The notes: generated by a model from the sequence alone, not told the origin. Positions 50,461 to 62,969 are shown, counted from the first letter of the stretch. The stretch: DNA of 64,000 bases from Ariolimax columbianus (GCA_036924085.1 JAVGWX010000012.1:28748901-28812900); one strand, 5' to 3'. Program-made: numbers and translations.

Positions 50461-50589
50461 AAAACCCAAACGCAAAAGAATAAAACAGAAACAAATGTGG
50501 GTAAGTTCTTTGTGGGCACAAATACCACCAGAAAATGTGAACCTATTTTACAACTAACAGTAATCAAATACGTTTTGGGATCAAGACGC

Positions 50590-50930
50590 TGAGTAGCAGT
50601 GGTCAGCAACCCATAGCTGACTGCTAGCGTCAGGGCCAGTGAACCAGAGCTGCCAAGACCCTTCTACACCTCCTAGCAGTGATCCTGGATAACAGGCTGC
50701 AACAGAGCAGACTGGTTAAGGAGAAGGGATCAAAGAGGGAATGCTAACCCCGTACTCAAAAAATGCTTGCTGAAGTCAGATGTGTTGGACCAAAAGGTGC
50801 AAATATCGCAGTCAAGCTGTAAACTATACGACACAACGCTTTCCGTTCTCTGGACTACATTCTGCTACTTAGGCCATGTCAGGGTTTGGTAGCAGAGATT
50901 GAGAGCAAACGAAGCCAAGCCAAAGATCAT
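50590..50930 (+). mobile_element. SINE-like repeat R1, near full length
   Basis: It begins GCTGAGTAGCAGTGGTCAGC and continues AACCAGAGCTGCCAAGACCC, CCTGGATAACAGGCTGCAAC, the core GCTGAAGTCAGATGTGTTGG, GCAAATATCGCAGTCAAGCT, GTTCTCTGGACTACATTC and GGTTTGGTAGCAGAGATTGA. It ends in an ATC run. Confidence 0.8.
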
Positions 50931-51189
50931 CATCATCATTTATCTGGTTCTTCTTGGAACATATAGCAGCAATGGATGCTCTCTATCTGACCTTTTTCTG
51001 AACTGTCATCTTGATTTCCATCAAGGGGACTGCAGTTGCCCGGTCTTCTCTACTATTGTTCCTCATCAAGCATATTAACAGAAGCAGTTGATATCATTAC
51101 AAGACAGTCTCTAGAATCTTCAATGCAAGATAAGTAATAGCTGTCCATTGTTGTCAATGAGGACCGCCGACATCATCCTTGTCACAGAT

Positions 51190-53010
51190 TTCCCTGTTGG
51201 GTGCGGGTGCGCATGTGGCTGAACAGGCCAAAGCGGGCACAAATACATCTGCTACATATCGGGCACACGAGGTTTGTAGAAGGTGATGGTCTTCCCACTG
51301 TTCGGGATTTCCGGGTCTCGCGCCTGCTCTGGGCTGTCACAATACGGTCGTCTTCGACGGTAGCTACACCCGATTTCACTGCGCTTCTCGTCAGATCTGT
51401 TTTGCGCAAGACATTCCCAGGTGTCGATGTCTATCTGGCAACTTTTCAGTGAGTCCTTCAGACTGTCTTTAAAACGTTTCTTTGGGTACCCTCTCTCACG
51501 CCTTCCCTCTCTCAGTTCGCCGTAGAGAAGCTTCTTTGGGAGCCGCTCGTCTGACATACGGACGAGGCGTCCGGCCCATCCTAGTCGTGCTTTTTCTAGC
51601 AGTGCATGGATGCTGGGCATGTTAGCCCTCGAGAGAACCTCGATGTCAGTGACACGATCTTGCCATCGAATGTGGAATATTCGCCTCAGGCAACCTGTGT
51701 GGAAGTGGTTTAACCTCCTTGCATGTCCAGAGTATACAGTCCAGCTTTCGCAAGCGTATAGTAGGGTTGGAATGATGGTTGCACGGTAGACTTTGAGTTT
51801 GGTCTTGACGCTGATGCCACAACGTGCCCAGACCATCGAGCGCATTCTATCAAAGGTTGTGCTGGCCTTTGCTATTCTGCTTGCCACTTCACCATCTAGG
51901 CTGACAGATCTCGACAGCGTGCTGCCCAGATATGTGAATTTCTATATGACATTCAGCGTCTGCCTGCTGACTGTAGTCTCTGGTTTTGTGTACGGCATGC
52001 CTGGTGCTGGTTGGTACATGACCTCTGTTTTTTTTTCCATTTATGGTCAGGCCAAAATTTTCGCATGCGGCAGAGAACCGGTCCATTCCAACCTGCATGT
52101 TCAGTTCTGAGTTGCTCATTAGAGCGCAGTCGACAGCAAATACAAGTTCCCTGATGATGTCGCCAGCCACTTTGGTTTTGGCCTTCATTCTTCTGGGATT
52201 GAGTAGCTTGCCATATGTGCAGTACTTTATGGGTATTCTAAGCTCCAGCGATCTGAAAGCGTCTGTCATAGTTGCCACGAACTTCATGCTGAACAAAGTC
52301 GAGGCGAGTACACATCTTTGTTTTACTCCGTTTGATACTAGAAACGTTTTAGAGATTGCACCGCTGTCCAGAGCACATATGCCTTCATGTAGGTGTTTCA
52401 CCATGGTTATGAACTTGTTGGGGCAGCCAAACTTGGACATTATCATCCACAGCCCTCCTCTATTCACTGTATCAAATGCCTTTGTCAAATCAATAAATGT
52501 GGTGTACAAGGTCTGATTTTGTTCCCGACACTTCTCTTGTACTTGGCGAGCGGCAAAAATCATGTCCACTGTTCCTCTTCCGGCTCTGAATCCACATTGG
52601 CTTTCTGGGTGGTGGTGACTTTGTTCAAGGTGTTTGTTGAGCCTGTTTAGCAGTAAGCGTGCAAGGATCTTGCCTGCTACGGAGAGTAGCGATATTCCAC
52701 GATGATTGCCGCATTCCTGACGGTTGCCTTTTCTTTTGTATAGGTGAACGATTGAGGCGTCCTTTAGTTCCTGCAGAATTTTTCTATCAGCCCACATGTG
52801 GCAGAAGAGTTAAGTGATCCTTCTGGTGAGGGATGGGCCAGCTGTCTTATATACCTCTGCTGGTATTGCATCAGCTCCTGGAGCTTTTCCTATAGATAGT
52901 GAACTGATTGCCCTGTCGACTTCCTCCTCAGTGATGACTTCATCCAACGCCAGGTTCAGTTCCACCTGCGGCATTCGCCGGATGGCCTCTTCATTTATGG
53001 ATAAGTAGAG
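51190..53010 (-). mobile_element. Decayed endonuclease/RT LINE, nearly complete RT
   Basis: The minus strand reads VDRAISSLSIGKAPGADAIP AEVYKTAG, GNHRGISLLSVAGKILARLL, QCGFRAGRGTVDMIFAARQV, TTFIDLTKAFDTVNRGGLW, SNGVKQRCVLASTLFSMKF, then LYACESWTVYSGHARRLNHF, a C-terminal part with RWQDRVTDIEVLSRANMPS and a Cys-rich end, CPICSRCICARFGLFSHMRT. The catalytic box reads FAVDCAL instead of FADDAAL, and stops split the ORF near 51888 and 52800. Non-functional. Confidence 0.88.
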
Positions 53011-53165
53011 GCAGACCAAAGCACACATGGAGAGAAGAGCTGAAGATAAACAAAGGAACCAGAGAAGACGTGGATAGAGATGGAACAGATGGCACAAGAC
53101 ATGAAGGCTTGTCATGTATTTGTTGAAGACCAGTGCTCCACAGTGAGTTGAAAGGTTTTCACTGA
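53010..53165 (+). mobile_element. LINE 3'-end fragment
   Basis: AGAGGCAGACCAAAGCACAC ATGGAGAGAAGAGCTGAAG and the 3' UTR GACCAGTGCTCCACAGTGAG are related to 8460-8650. Confidence 0.6.
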
Positions 53166-53791
53166 GTGATTAATATCTACACGATAGGAAATCTAGCCCC
53201 ATGTCCATCCTTCCTTGGTTAACTCTTACAACCTACTTAGCAGGTTATAGTGTTACTATTCTTTGCTCTCCATTCAGGCCTTGATAACACATGCGTAAAA
53301 ATTAAACATGCAGTATTTAAATCCCATCACAAGCATAGACATTTCATTGTATGCAAGCAAAAAATACATTTACGAAAGGCAAGTTAGAACACTAATTGTC
53401 ATGGTGTCCAACAGAATCATGACAAAATCAGCATGCAACATCTCAAAAAAAAGCAGAGCCTGTAACAACAGCTGGCCTAAGTATTGTCCTCCCAGTATTA
53501 ACAACCCCGTGACAAGAATGATAATTGCGTAATCAGAAACACAACTGTAACAGGTAGCAGCAGATCTTCCTTTTAGTTTGACACAATGTGGATCTCTGCT
53601 TACGTTTCATTAGTTGGTAGCAGTTCTTCTTATTGGTTTATTTCCTACAGTTCTTAAAACATCAGTTAGCTCTTCTCTCCTTTTGTGACTCCACACTGTT
53701 ATGCTCTTTAGTGAGAATAAATTTGCAATTGGTGTTTCTTCTTCGTTTTTCTTGTTCACAATCAGAAATTCAAACCAATTACTATAAGAAA

Positions 53792-56700
53792 AATCTGGGG
53801 GAGGCACCTACCTCCTACCAGCAGGGTTGCGGATTGCTGAAAGGCCTCCTAATTTGGTTAGATGCGAATAAATAAGCAGCCGTGGACAAAAATGGGTCGG
53901 CAGGCATGGAGGCAGCCCTCCACCATGCAAAGACACAACAGGCTAATCACCTGTTTGTCTTAAAACAACGATTACAAGTCAAAACACAGAGAAAACTGGA
54001 CTGACCTCAACGGCGACGAACAGGCGAGAAATAAGGAACATGGAATGTTCGAAGTATAAACGGAAAAGAACACGAACTAATTGAGGAGATGAAGAGAGCA
54101 AAATTGACAGTCCTGGCACTTACAGAAACAAAGAAAAAGGGACAGGGCGTTCTGGACCATGATGGCAGCATGCTATACTACAGCGAAGTTCCCATGAGTG
54201 AACGAGCCAGGCAGGGGTTGGTTGTATAGTGAATGGTAACAGCAAAGCAAACATTAAAGGATGGAAGTTCATTTCAGAACGACTGATGGTTCTAAGTCTA
54301 CAAGAGGAGGATAGTCAAATGGATATCATCACTGTGTATGCAACAAACGAAGATGAGAGCACTGACATAAAAGATTAATTTTATGAGCTCCTTCAAAGGA
54401 CCATTGACGGTTGCCATAATGAAATACTTCTCCTTGGAGACTTTAACGCAAGAGTTGGAAACAACTATTCTAGATGGGATGGACTGATCGGTAGGTATGG
54501 AGAAGATGTCTTAAATGACAATGGAAAACGACTGCTCAGATTCTGCAGAGAACAAAACCTTGTTATTACAAATACAAGGTTTCCACACAAGCGTATCCAT
54601 GCCTACACAAGATGTGAGCCGGCAAGAAATGAAAGATCCATAATTGACTATGCAATAGTGAGGAAAACTGATTTCAAGTATGTAAAGGATGCTAGAGTGT
54701 TCAGAGGACCAGAGATAGGAAGCGACCACTACCTAGTTAAAATAAAGAGAGAAATTGAAAAACACTATCCAGCTAGGCAACACCCATCAGCAAGCATGAA
54801 ACATAATACACAAGGAGAAAATTAAAATTAAGGCTTACAAACTAAAAAGAACCAGATGTTAAAAGGAGATACCAAAAGCTCATAACAACAGCAATAGAAA
54901 GGATAGAGGAATCTGAAGAAGATATGGAAATGCTTTGGGTAAAATTCAAAAACATCCTCAAAGAGGCTGCAGCAGAGGTATGCGGTCAAACCAAAGAAGG
55001 GTGGAAGAGAAAAAGTACACCATGATGGACAGAAGAAGTGAAAAGAATAATACGAGAAAAGAAAAAGGCATGGAAGCAATACCTATGGGCTAGGAATACA
55101 GAAGAACAAACAAAGAAATATAAAGAATGTGTAAATTTTAGAACAGAAGCAAAGAAGACTGTGCTCAAGGCCAAACAGAAATCCTGGGAAGAATTTGGAG
55201 AGAAACTGGAAAATAATGCTGGAGAAAACCAGAAACTGTTCTAAAAGACCTTAAAGAACATGAGGAAGGAAAAGGAATGCCCCCTGAAATTTGTAAAAGA
55301 TAAACAAGGTGCGGGCTGTTGACTGCCCCAGAAGAGGTAATGAACAGATGGAAAGAATATTTCTCAGATCTCCTTGGAGTGGAGGAAAACCAAGCTCTGG
55401 AAGTAACAGTACCAATTCAAGAAGAGGGAGCCATGGAGGGAAACGATAATATCACAATGGAAGAACTAAAGGCAGCATTGGAGAAAATTAAGATTGGTAA
55501 AGCAGCAGGACATGATGGTATAACACCAGAAATGGTTAAATACATGGGAGCGGCAGGAGAGATGCTATTCATGAAGATTCTCAAGGCAGCCTGGCGCCAC
55601 AAGAAGATACCAAGAGACTGGGAGGTTGCAATAATAATACCAATATTTAAAAAGGGCGACAATCGACAATGTGAAAATCACAGAGGTATTTCATTTCTTA
55701 GTGTCCCCGGGAAAGTCTACTCTAGGATTCTAGAACGGCGATTAAGAGGTCTAGCAGAGCCAAATATGGATGAAACTCAATGTGGGTTTAGGGCAAACAG
55801 AAGTACTCAAGACCTTATCTTTACACTCAGACAGCTAAGTGAAAAGGCTCTTGAATATGATAAAGAGATGCATCTCTGCTTTTTGGATTTGGAGAAAGCA
55901 TTTGATAAAGTTCTTTGGGACAAACTCTGGGAGTGCCTGACAAGGAAGAACATCCCAGGACCCCTGATCTCTGCCATTCAGAGTTTCTATAAAACATGCA
56001 GAAATTATGTGCGGACATCAAATCAAAAGTCAGGAGAGTTCAAGACCACTAGCGGAGTAAGACAGGGGGACATTCTATCACCGTACCTTTTCATACTCCT
56101 CATGGATGAAGTCATCAAAGCCTGCAAGGAATGGACAAAAAAGTATGAAGTAGGGTACTGGAAGATGAGACCAAGTTACATATCGGAACTAGCATTTGCA
56201 GACGATGTGGCCCTGATCACGAAAACCGAAGCACATCTCCAGATCAACTTGCAGGTCTGGGAAGAAGAGTTGAAGAAGAGAGGAATGCACATCAGCAACT
56301 CCAATTCAAAAACCATGGTGATCGCCAGAGATAAAAAGAGACATCAGATAACCCTGGGAACACGAGCACTAGAGCAGATCAGCAACTTTAAATATCTAGG
56401 AGTGGTAATAGACAGCAGGGGAGGAATCAAAGAGGAGTTAACTGCACGAAGGGCAACAGCAGGTAGACTGTTCCATGCAATAAACAGAGGTTTTCTCAGT
56501 AGAAAAGAAATAAGCAGGAAAACAAAGATGGATGTATACTGCTCGACCTATGTGCCTGTCCTGACATATGGATGTGAGTCATGGGCAATGACTACAGCCC
56601 AAGAAAGGCAATTACAAACTTCAGAAATGAGGTACCTAAGAAAGGCGGTTCAGGTGACGAAAAGGGACAAGATCCGTAACCAGACAATACGTAGCAATCT

Positions 56701-56998
56701 TAAAGTTCAACCCCTGCAGACACGAGTGGAGCAGTCCCAACTACAGTGGTTTGGCCATGTCTGTAGAATGGAAGAAGATCGGATACCAAAGCGGTCATAG
56801 GAGATCAAAAGTCAAGGACGCAGACCCAGAGGACGTCCCAAAGTACGTTGGGAAGACAACATACGACAGTCCCTAAGTGATAGAGGGCTGGATTTGAAAG
56901 AGGCCAGGAAAAAGACGACGGATAGAGCAGTGTGGCGTTCTCTTTGGCAAACCTCTACACATCACGGTAGAAGAGGAGCGACTAAGTAAATAAGTAAG
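53792..56998 (+). mobile_element. Apparently full-length RTE-like LINE (3.2 kb), copy B, with target duplication
   Basis: It is flanked by TACTATAAGAAA (53780-53791 and 56999-57010). A leader of about 230 bp is followed by an APE endonuclease in broken frames: start near 54040, [22 protein letters not shown] and a C-terminal SDHYLVK near 54722. A linker ORF follows (55038-55244), then an RT ORF (55319-56800). The RT carries [80 protein letters not shown] and ELAFADDVALITK with both catalytic Asp. The C-terminal end has [20 protein letters not shown]. The 3' end is a TAAG-type short repeat. RT is open; the endonuclease is frameshifted. Confidence 0.92.
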
Positions 56999-57051
56999 TA
57001 CTATAAGAAAGGCAAAAGTCAGCTTAATTTGTGTTTGATGTCATGGTTGGG

Positions 57052-57370
57052 ACGATAGAGCTAACGTCTAGTCAGGCAAAACACATTGATCAGACAATGT
57101 TAGTCAGGGTAAGGAGAAATATACTGGCCAAGACCCTCACCTGAGCTCCTCGTTGGTCGTTCCTGGAAACGGGCTGTTGTCGAGGACAACAGTCCGGCTA
57201 ACAAGGTGAGGTTCGACATGATCCCCATAGTAGTGAGCGAAACGCAGATGAAGCCAAGCATAGCTCAACCGCCTGGAGGACCCCGGTCCACCTTCATCAG
57301 CATGCTCGGGATGTGAGGAAACCTATAACAACCGCCACTTAACGTCCTTTTTAGGGTGCACAAAAGAGTA
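57052..57370 (+). repeat. Dispersed repeat S2
   Basis: Near-identical to 41640-41985 over CATGATCCCCATAGTAGTGA, CCACCTTCATCAGCATGCTC and the AAAAGAGTAACCTAC end. Confidence 0.85.
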
Positions 57371-57439
57371 ACCTACTCATTGTGGGAATTCACAAACAAC
57401 AACATGTCATGGTTAGTGATGCCATTGTTAGTTTTGTTG

Positions 57440-57660
57440 TTTTCGGTTTTTCGTTGGGGTCCGCCTTATTTCTCTAATCTATTTTTGCATCCGACTTCGG
57501 CATGCATTTTATGTAAAAGACTGCTTCCTCCTGCATTTTCTAAGGGTTTGCTTCCCCAGGTTAACGGCCAGTGCTGTGATTGGGAAGCGAACTAAGTACA
57601 TTTGAGTTGTTGACCGTGTCACTTAAACACTTGCCCATGCGTTCCCCCATGGTTAGTGAT
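57440..57660 (-). mobile_element. tRNA-derived SINE
   Basis: Reverse-complement copy of the SINE at 41340-41560: a core motif (minus strand GCCGAAGTCGGATGCAAAAA), then GAAGTAAACCC-like and B-box regions, ending in the head near 57650. Confidence 0.7.
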
Positions 57661-57935
57661 GTGATGGTTAATGATGCCACAGTTAGTGATGTCATGGTTA
57701 GAGTTGTTATGGTTAGTGATGATAGGTTAGTGATGTCATGGTTAGTGATGACAGGTTAGTGATGTTATGGTTAATGATGTCAAGGTTAGTGTTGTTATGG
57801 TTAGTAATGACAGCTTAGTGATGTCATGGTTAGTGTTGTTGTGGTTAGTGATGACAGGTTAGGGATGTCATGGTTAGTAATGACAGCTTAGTGATGTCAT
57901 AGTTAGTGTTGTTATGGTTAGTGATACCCTGTAAA
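57645..57935. repeat. Degenerate 15-bp tandem repeat
   Basis: Variants of ATGGTTAGTGATGTC recur about 18 times with ACAGGTTAGTGATG and TGTTGTTATGG alternates. Confidence 0.88.
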
Positions 57936-58189
57936 TCTCAGCATTCTGTGACATTACTAGTTTGTGGCAATTGTTCTTACTTTTCTTAGCTGTCACCTAG
58001 CCCTACATCCTCTTTGCTTGACTTACTTATTCTGTCCATGTCCTTCTAAGTCACGTGGTGAGCTCAAGTTTCTTATCTTTGGTCAAATATGTTGAATTAA
58101 TTGTTGTTAGTCCATGTTGTTGTAGAACTTATGTTACATTCTCTGTACATCAGACACATGGTTGTTGTTGAATGCCCATAGTAAGTAGA

Positions 58190-58490
58190 TTTACTCTTTT
58201 GCGCGCCCTGAAAAGGTTGTTAAGTGGTGGTTTGTTGAATCTTTTCTCACATCCCGCTGCTGATGAAGGTGGACCGGGGTCCTTCAGGAAGATTGTGCTA
58301 TGCTTGGCCTCATTTGTGTGTCGCTCAATACTATGGGGATCACATCGATCCTTCACTTCATTGGCAGGACTGCCGTGAAAACAGCCCATTTCCAGGGAGG
58401 ACTACAGGGACGTTGAGGTGAGGGTCTTGGCCAGTTTGTTTCGCCTGACCCTGACTAACATGTCTGATCAGTATGTATTGCCTGACCAAA
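58190..58490 (-). repeat. Dispersed repeat S2, carrying a single 37-bp satellite unit
   Basis: Inverted copy of 41640-41985. The plus strand at 58442-58490 reads GCCTGACCCTGACTAACATG then TCTGATCAGTATGTATTGCC TGACC, that is, one satellite unit plus the junction that also ends the array at 1428. Confidence 0.85.
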
Positions 58491-59079
58491 CATTCTTTAT
58501 CTATGTAACCATATATTGTCCTGTTATGAATTTACATCACTGCATTCTGGACAGACCCATTTGTGGTCAGTGCCTTTCAGCAAATAGCTGATGGTTGCCA
58601 CAACTGACTGGCTGTACACACTCCAGTTCCGTCCTTTCCTGTGTCCTTCTCTGCAGCACCCACACAATAGTTCAAAAACTTTGCAATCTGTGCATTATCA
58701 GTTCATTGTATGCAGTGTCTTTATCCACGGGGTAATCATTAGTCAACTTCTAAATGTCACCCATATCCATTGCCAACATCCTCACTACAGGTGTCAAGAT
58801 ATGATTGTGTTTTAGGTGCAAAGTAGAAGTTTATCAAGTTCTATTGATAAATCTCATATGTCTAAATATTTTATTTTCTGCCTTGCTATGAGTATAGGCC
58901 TATGTTTATGTATTTAGCATAGGCATATTGCACATAAAATGTATGATGTCATTGTATATCATTCTATCAGTGGGTCAGCATTAGCTTTTAAAGGCAATGT
59001 TGTTTTTTTCAATGGTCGGGATTTCACTCCCTTTTAATGGTATGCTTTAGGCTGTCCAGCAATTAAACTAAAAAAAGGG
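58491..59079. other. Nothing recognised
   Basis: AT-rich intergenic or 5'-intron sequence without a supported feature. Confidence 0.4.
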
Positions 59080-59230
59080 TACCTGGCTTACTACTGCTAA
59101 CCTGTTACTTTTAAGTGTTAGGGAAGGCTAAGTAGTAGCTAATTGGCCACCCTACCTCATAAACAAGTTGTGGAGTGTGGCTCACAATCAATGAAGTTTA
59201 ACACTTCATCCTCGACAGTAGAGTTCAGTT
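59080..59230 (+). repeat. Dispersed repeat R4
   Basis: GGGTACCTGGCTTACTAC, GTTAGGGAAGGC, TTGGCCACCCTACCTCATAA and ACTTCATCCTCGACAG are shared with 14760-14890. Confidence 0.55.
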
Positions 59231-59699
59231 ATGCCTAGGATAATAGTAATAATTAAATACATGTGTATTGTATAATTCATAATAATTGTGTTACACCTAC
59301 GGCCACGCCCTGATATAACCAACAAAGATTCAAGAATCTCTTGGCAAGATCATCAATGATGATTCGATGTATGTGGACGGTTGAAATTGCGTGCCTCGTC
59401 ATCATAGCAAAGACAAAACCTCATAGATAGCAACTTATAAATGTATTAAAATGTAAACGTGTAAATGCACCAGTTAACCGAGCCGACCTGTGCCTGCCCG
59501 CCCGCTGCACTGTAGTAGAGATACTTCACTGAATGAAGGCATCACTCTTTGACAAGTCTTTGAAGTGTTTGAACCGTTTGTTGCTACAATTTTTTTTCGG
59601 TTTAGTGTTTTGTCCTACCAATGTATACCTAATCAACTCTCAATGTGATATTAAAAACATCAAATTGTTCATAACAAATAAATAACTACACTTATCAAA

Positions 59700-59885
59700 A
59701 CAAAAACAAAAACTATCCCAAAGTGTGTTACAAAACTGAAAACACGTACGCGAAAACAGCTTTCTGATCAACCAACGATCAACTTTCGCTTTCTTGAAAT
59801 CAGTACCCGGATACAGTAACGTGTTATACGCATGCGCACTACGATTTAACGACAAGCGCAGAGAATGTGTCCCTTTTCTTCGAAG
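59700..59885 (-). promoter_or_regulatory. Candidate promoter/5' exon region with NRF1-like site (speculative)
   Basis: A locally CpG-richer island in AT-rich sequence. The minus strand has GTGCGCATGCGTA near 59826-59838, an 11-of-12 match to the NRF1 palindrome. CGC|GTACGT farther along could serve as a donor. The position fits a non-coding first exon of DNAJC10, which needs one upstream of 50079. No transcript evidence is available. Confidence 0.25.
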
Positions 59886-60419
59886 CCAGGGGCTCTCAAA
59901 TTAGCGGCCTATGATCCATTTCATCTTAGCCCGCAACTCTTTTGATTTCCAAATGCAAATTCGCTATTACAACCTGCTGTCCAAATGCTCGGACATCAGA
60001 TACAAGCTTTCTGTGGGAAGGTCAGCCGTAGAGGTCGCCTTATTTTTTACACCGAGGGAAAAGGCTAAAGGATAAAGTCACTTACTCAAACTAGTTCTTT
60101 ATAGTCTAGATGACGCCTCTTCTGAAACACCTCACACCTCTGAAACATGACGCTCCATCTGAATCATGAAAGCCAAAACTGTAGAAATAATGGACAAAAG
60201 CACGTTGTCTGTTTTTACAATGGTTATTGCTATAGCAATTTATTTTTATGGTGAGGTTGCTAACCCCAGACACAATGTTATTTTTGAAAAGTTGGATCCT
60301 TTTGACATAGGTATGCTTCTATCATCTATACAATGGGGTCACTTGTGAGAAAATGGAAGGTGTGTGCAGAGAATGCGTACCGTACCATGTGATACGGTCA
60401 GGGGGGGGGGGGGGGGGGT

Positions 60420-61775
60420 GACATCAAAATGGCTACTATGTGCATCTCCTATCCATCATAAATGATGCGTGGAAGAAGGTAATACTACCACAGCAGTGGA
60501 AAGATGGTATTATTGTAAAAATACCAAAGAAAGGAGACATTTGATTGTAACAACAAGCGTGGCATAGCACTCCTGTCAGTGCCTGTGAATGTACTCTGCA
60601 GCATGATATTAGAAAGACTCAGGGAACACGTAGATGGCATCATAAGAGAAGAACAGGCTGGCTTCAGACCAAAGTGTTCTTGCAATGATAAAAGTTGCAC
60701 ACGCAGAACTATCGTAGAAGAATCAGTAGGAATGCAATCCTCACTAATCACCTTCCAGAAGGCCTTTGACAGTCTACACCGTCCAACATTATGGAAAATT
60801 ATAAAGAACTATGGCTTACCCTCAAAATGCATAAATGTTATCAAGTTTTTAAATCTAAATTTGCGATGCTGTGTTCGAACAACCGAAGGCTACACTGAAT
60901 GGTTTAACATTAAAAACAGAAGTAAAACAGGGAAGTATTTTACCACCTCAACTATTTGGCATAGCTATGGGTTATGAAATACTATGCCCATGATAAGCAT
61001 TTAGGTATAAAATGGACAGATCACAAGACCTTAGAAGATTTTGATTTTGTAGACGATCTAACGCTACTAAGTAACACTAATGAAAAAACACAAGAAAATA
61101 TAAATGGACTATGCCAATGGTCAGAACAGATAGGACTTCAAGTAAACGCATCAAAGAAGAAAAGCATGGCTTCCACAACCACATCGGTTGATATCAAGCT
61201 GCAGATGAAATCTCTACCAAATATTCAACACTTCACATACCTGGGAAGCAAAATGACACAAGATGGAGATGACACGGAAGAAATTTCCACTTGAATTGCT
61301 TTGGCCTCATGCGCCTTTAATCAGCTCACCAACATCTGGAAATCAACGACACTAAGCAAACATACCAAGCTCAGACTATTAAACTCAAACACAATATCAG
61401 TCCTGACATTTAGACGTGAAAGCTGGAAGACAACAAAAGCGCTGGAAAACAAACTAAACATCTTTGAAAATAAATGTTAAAGAAAATTATTGAATATACG
61501 CTGGGACCAGTTCAAAACTAATGACTCAATAAGAACAGAGATAAACCAACTATACGTGTCGACCATCATCCGGAAAAAGCGGTGGACATACATCGGACAT
61601 GTCCTTAGAGTGAACAACAACCGTCTTCCATTGCAAGCACTCGAATGGACACCACGGGGCGTTCGGAAAAGAGGGAGACCCAAGGAAACAGAAGAACAAG
61701 CATGGAACAATCAACTATGGGCATCAGCACCATTCAAGATCTAAAAACAGTGGAATCACACCGTTCTAACTAGAA
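60420..61775 (+). mobile_element. Decayed RTE-like LINE, RT part
   Basis: Frames broken several times read IALLSVPVNVLCSMILERLR, IIREEQAGFRPKCSCNDKSC, LITFQKAFDSLHRPTLWKII, CCVRTTEGYTEWFNIKNRSK TG, DFDFVDDLTLLSN (FVDD box), then QHFTYLGSKMTQDGDDTEEI and a C-terminal YVSTIIRKKRWTYIGHVLRV. The endonuclease half is missing. The 3' end merges into a TAGG/TAAG microsatellite. Confidence 0.82.
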
Positions 61776-61933
61776 AATAGGTAGGTAGGTAAGTAAGTAG
61801 GTAGGTAGGTAGGTAGGTAGGTAGGCAGGCAGGTAGGTAAGTAAGTAGGTAGGTAGGTAGGTAGGCAGGTAGGTAGGTAGGTAGGCAGGCAGGTAGGTAA
61901 GTAAGTAGGTAGAGTGGTAGGTAGGTAGGTAGG

Positions 61934-62015
<82 letters not shown>
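61776..62015. repeat. (TAGG/TAAG/CAGG)n then (TAGA)n microsatellite at a LINE 3' end
   Basis: About 150 bp of GTAG-phase repeats with AAGT and GCAG variants run into about 80 bp of pure TAGA. It starts directly at the 3' end of the LINE at 60420-61775. Cross-strand frames give Tyr/Leu/Pro or Tyr/Leu/Ser/Ile repeats that are not genes. Confidence 0.95.
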
Positions 62016-62589
62016 CACAAGAAAGGAATGCGAGAGAATATAGGAACAACGCATGCGCGGCTTATAGATACAGACATAAATACATTTTTTCTTAAAACGT
62101 ATCAACTGCACGAGACGGTAGCACAAGACCGCAGGGCTTCAAAACAAGAAAAAGAGGTGGGGGGGGGGGGGGGGATTGTGGTACTGACAATAATACAGAA
62201 AACAAGTTGAACATAACAACGTTAACGGGAATAAACCGAGAGGAATAATGTGCTTTCTGTTGTTGATGTTCTGTTTCTGTGCTTCACTGCACACCAGGAC
62301 TACCCGCAGGTTTGCATTGTCTCTCAGCAAATGGCGAAAGGTATGGCTATTGATGGCTCCTAAAGATAGAACAGCGGGTTGTATTATGTACAAACACCTG
62401 ATTTCGGCGGTACTGCAAGGACTTTTCCTATTTTCACTGAAACTGCCCGTTCAGACAACTATTATCTGTAATCAAATAGAACAATGAAACTAAGAGAGCC
62501 TACTAATAAAATTCAGGAATTGTATTTATAAAGAAATAAACAGTAATGAGTTCATTCGAATTGTTTCATGAGTAGATCATGTAGAATCG

Positions 62590-62815
62590 ATGTTGACGTC
62601 ACTTTGACTTGTGTTGTGTGTAATTATTGGTCGTAACGTAGGTTTTGTTTGTGTTCTCGTCTCGGTGCGGTATCTGACCATACCCATTTAAAAATTTTGA
62701 TTAAACCCAACCTTAATCACCTTTTATAATTTTGTTCATGTTTTTTTCTTCCGTGTAATTATAGTGTAATCCTGTGATTGAGTTGAAGCTGGCGCGGCAA
62801 GAAACGACCAATCAA
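62590..62815. promoter_or_regulatory. Candidate bidirectional promoter-like element: CRE palindrome and two inverted CCAAT boxes (speculative)
   Basis: TGACGTCA at 62594-62601 is a full CRE/ATF palindrome. ATTGGTCGT at 62626-62634 and ACGACCAAT at 62804-62812 are exact inverted copies of an extended CCAAT box about 170 bp apart. The region lies 12.5 kb upstream of the DNAJC10 ATG. It may serve DNAJC10, a gene to the right, or neither. Confidence 0.25.
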
Positions 62816-62969
62816 AGTCGTTTAATGAACATTGCTAAATGCACATATGAAGTACCGTCGAAGATGGAGTGGTACAAACTTAATTTAACTTGGTTATATC
62901 TTTGTTTAGGTAGGGTGACATGGGGATGAACTGTTATAAAGCTTTTGTGAGGTTAGGTGATGGGAGGAT

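Noticed and set aside
60166..60348. A 60-codon frame with a hydrophobic stretch (VFTMVIAIAIYFYG)
   Set aside because: No conserved neighbour, splice partner or family could be recognised; the length is within chance for AT-rich DNA.
61756..62126. Minus-strand frames rich in YLPT and YLSI
   Set aside because: A translation of TAGG and TAGA microsatellites.
62248..62487. A 79-codon plus-strand frame starting MCFLLLMFCFCAS, and its minus-strand partner
   Set aside because: It looks like a signal peptide at first, but no domain follows and both strands are open by chance. No support.
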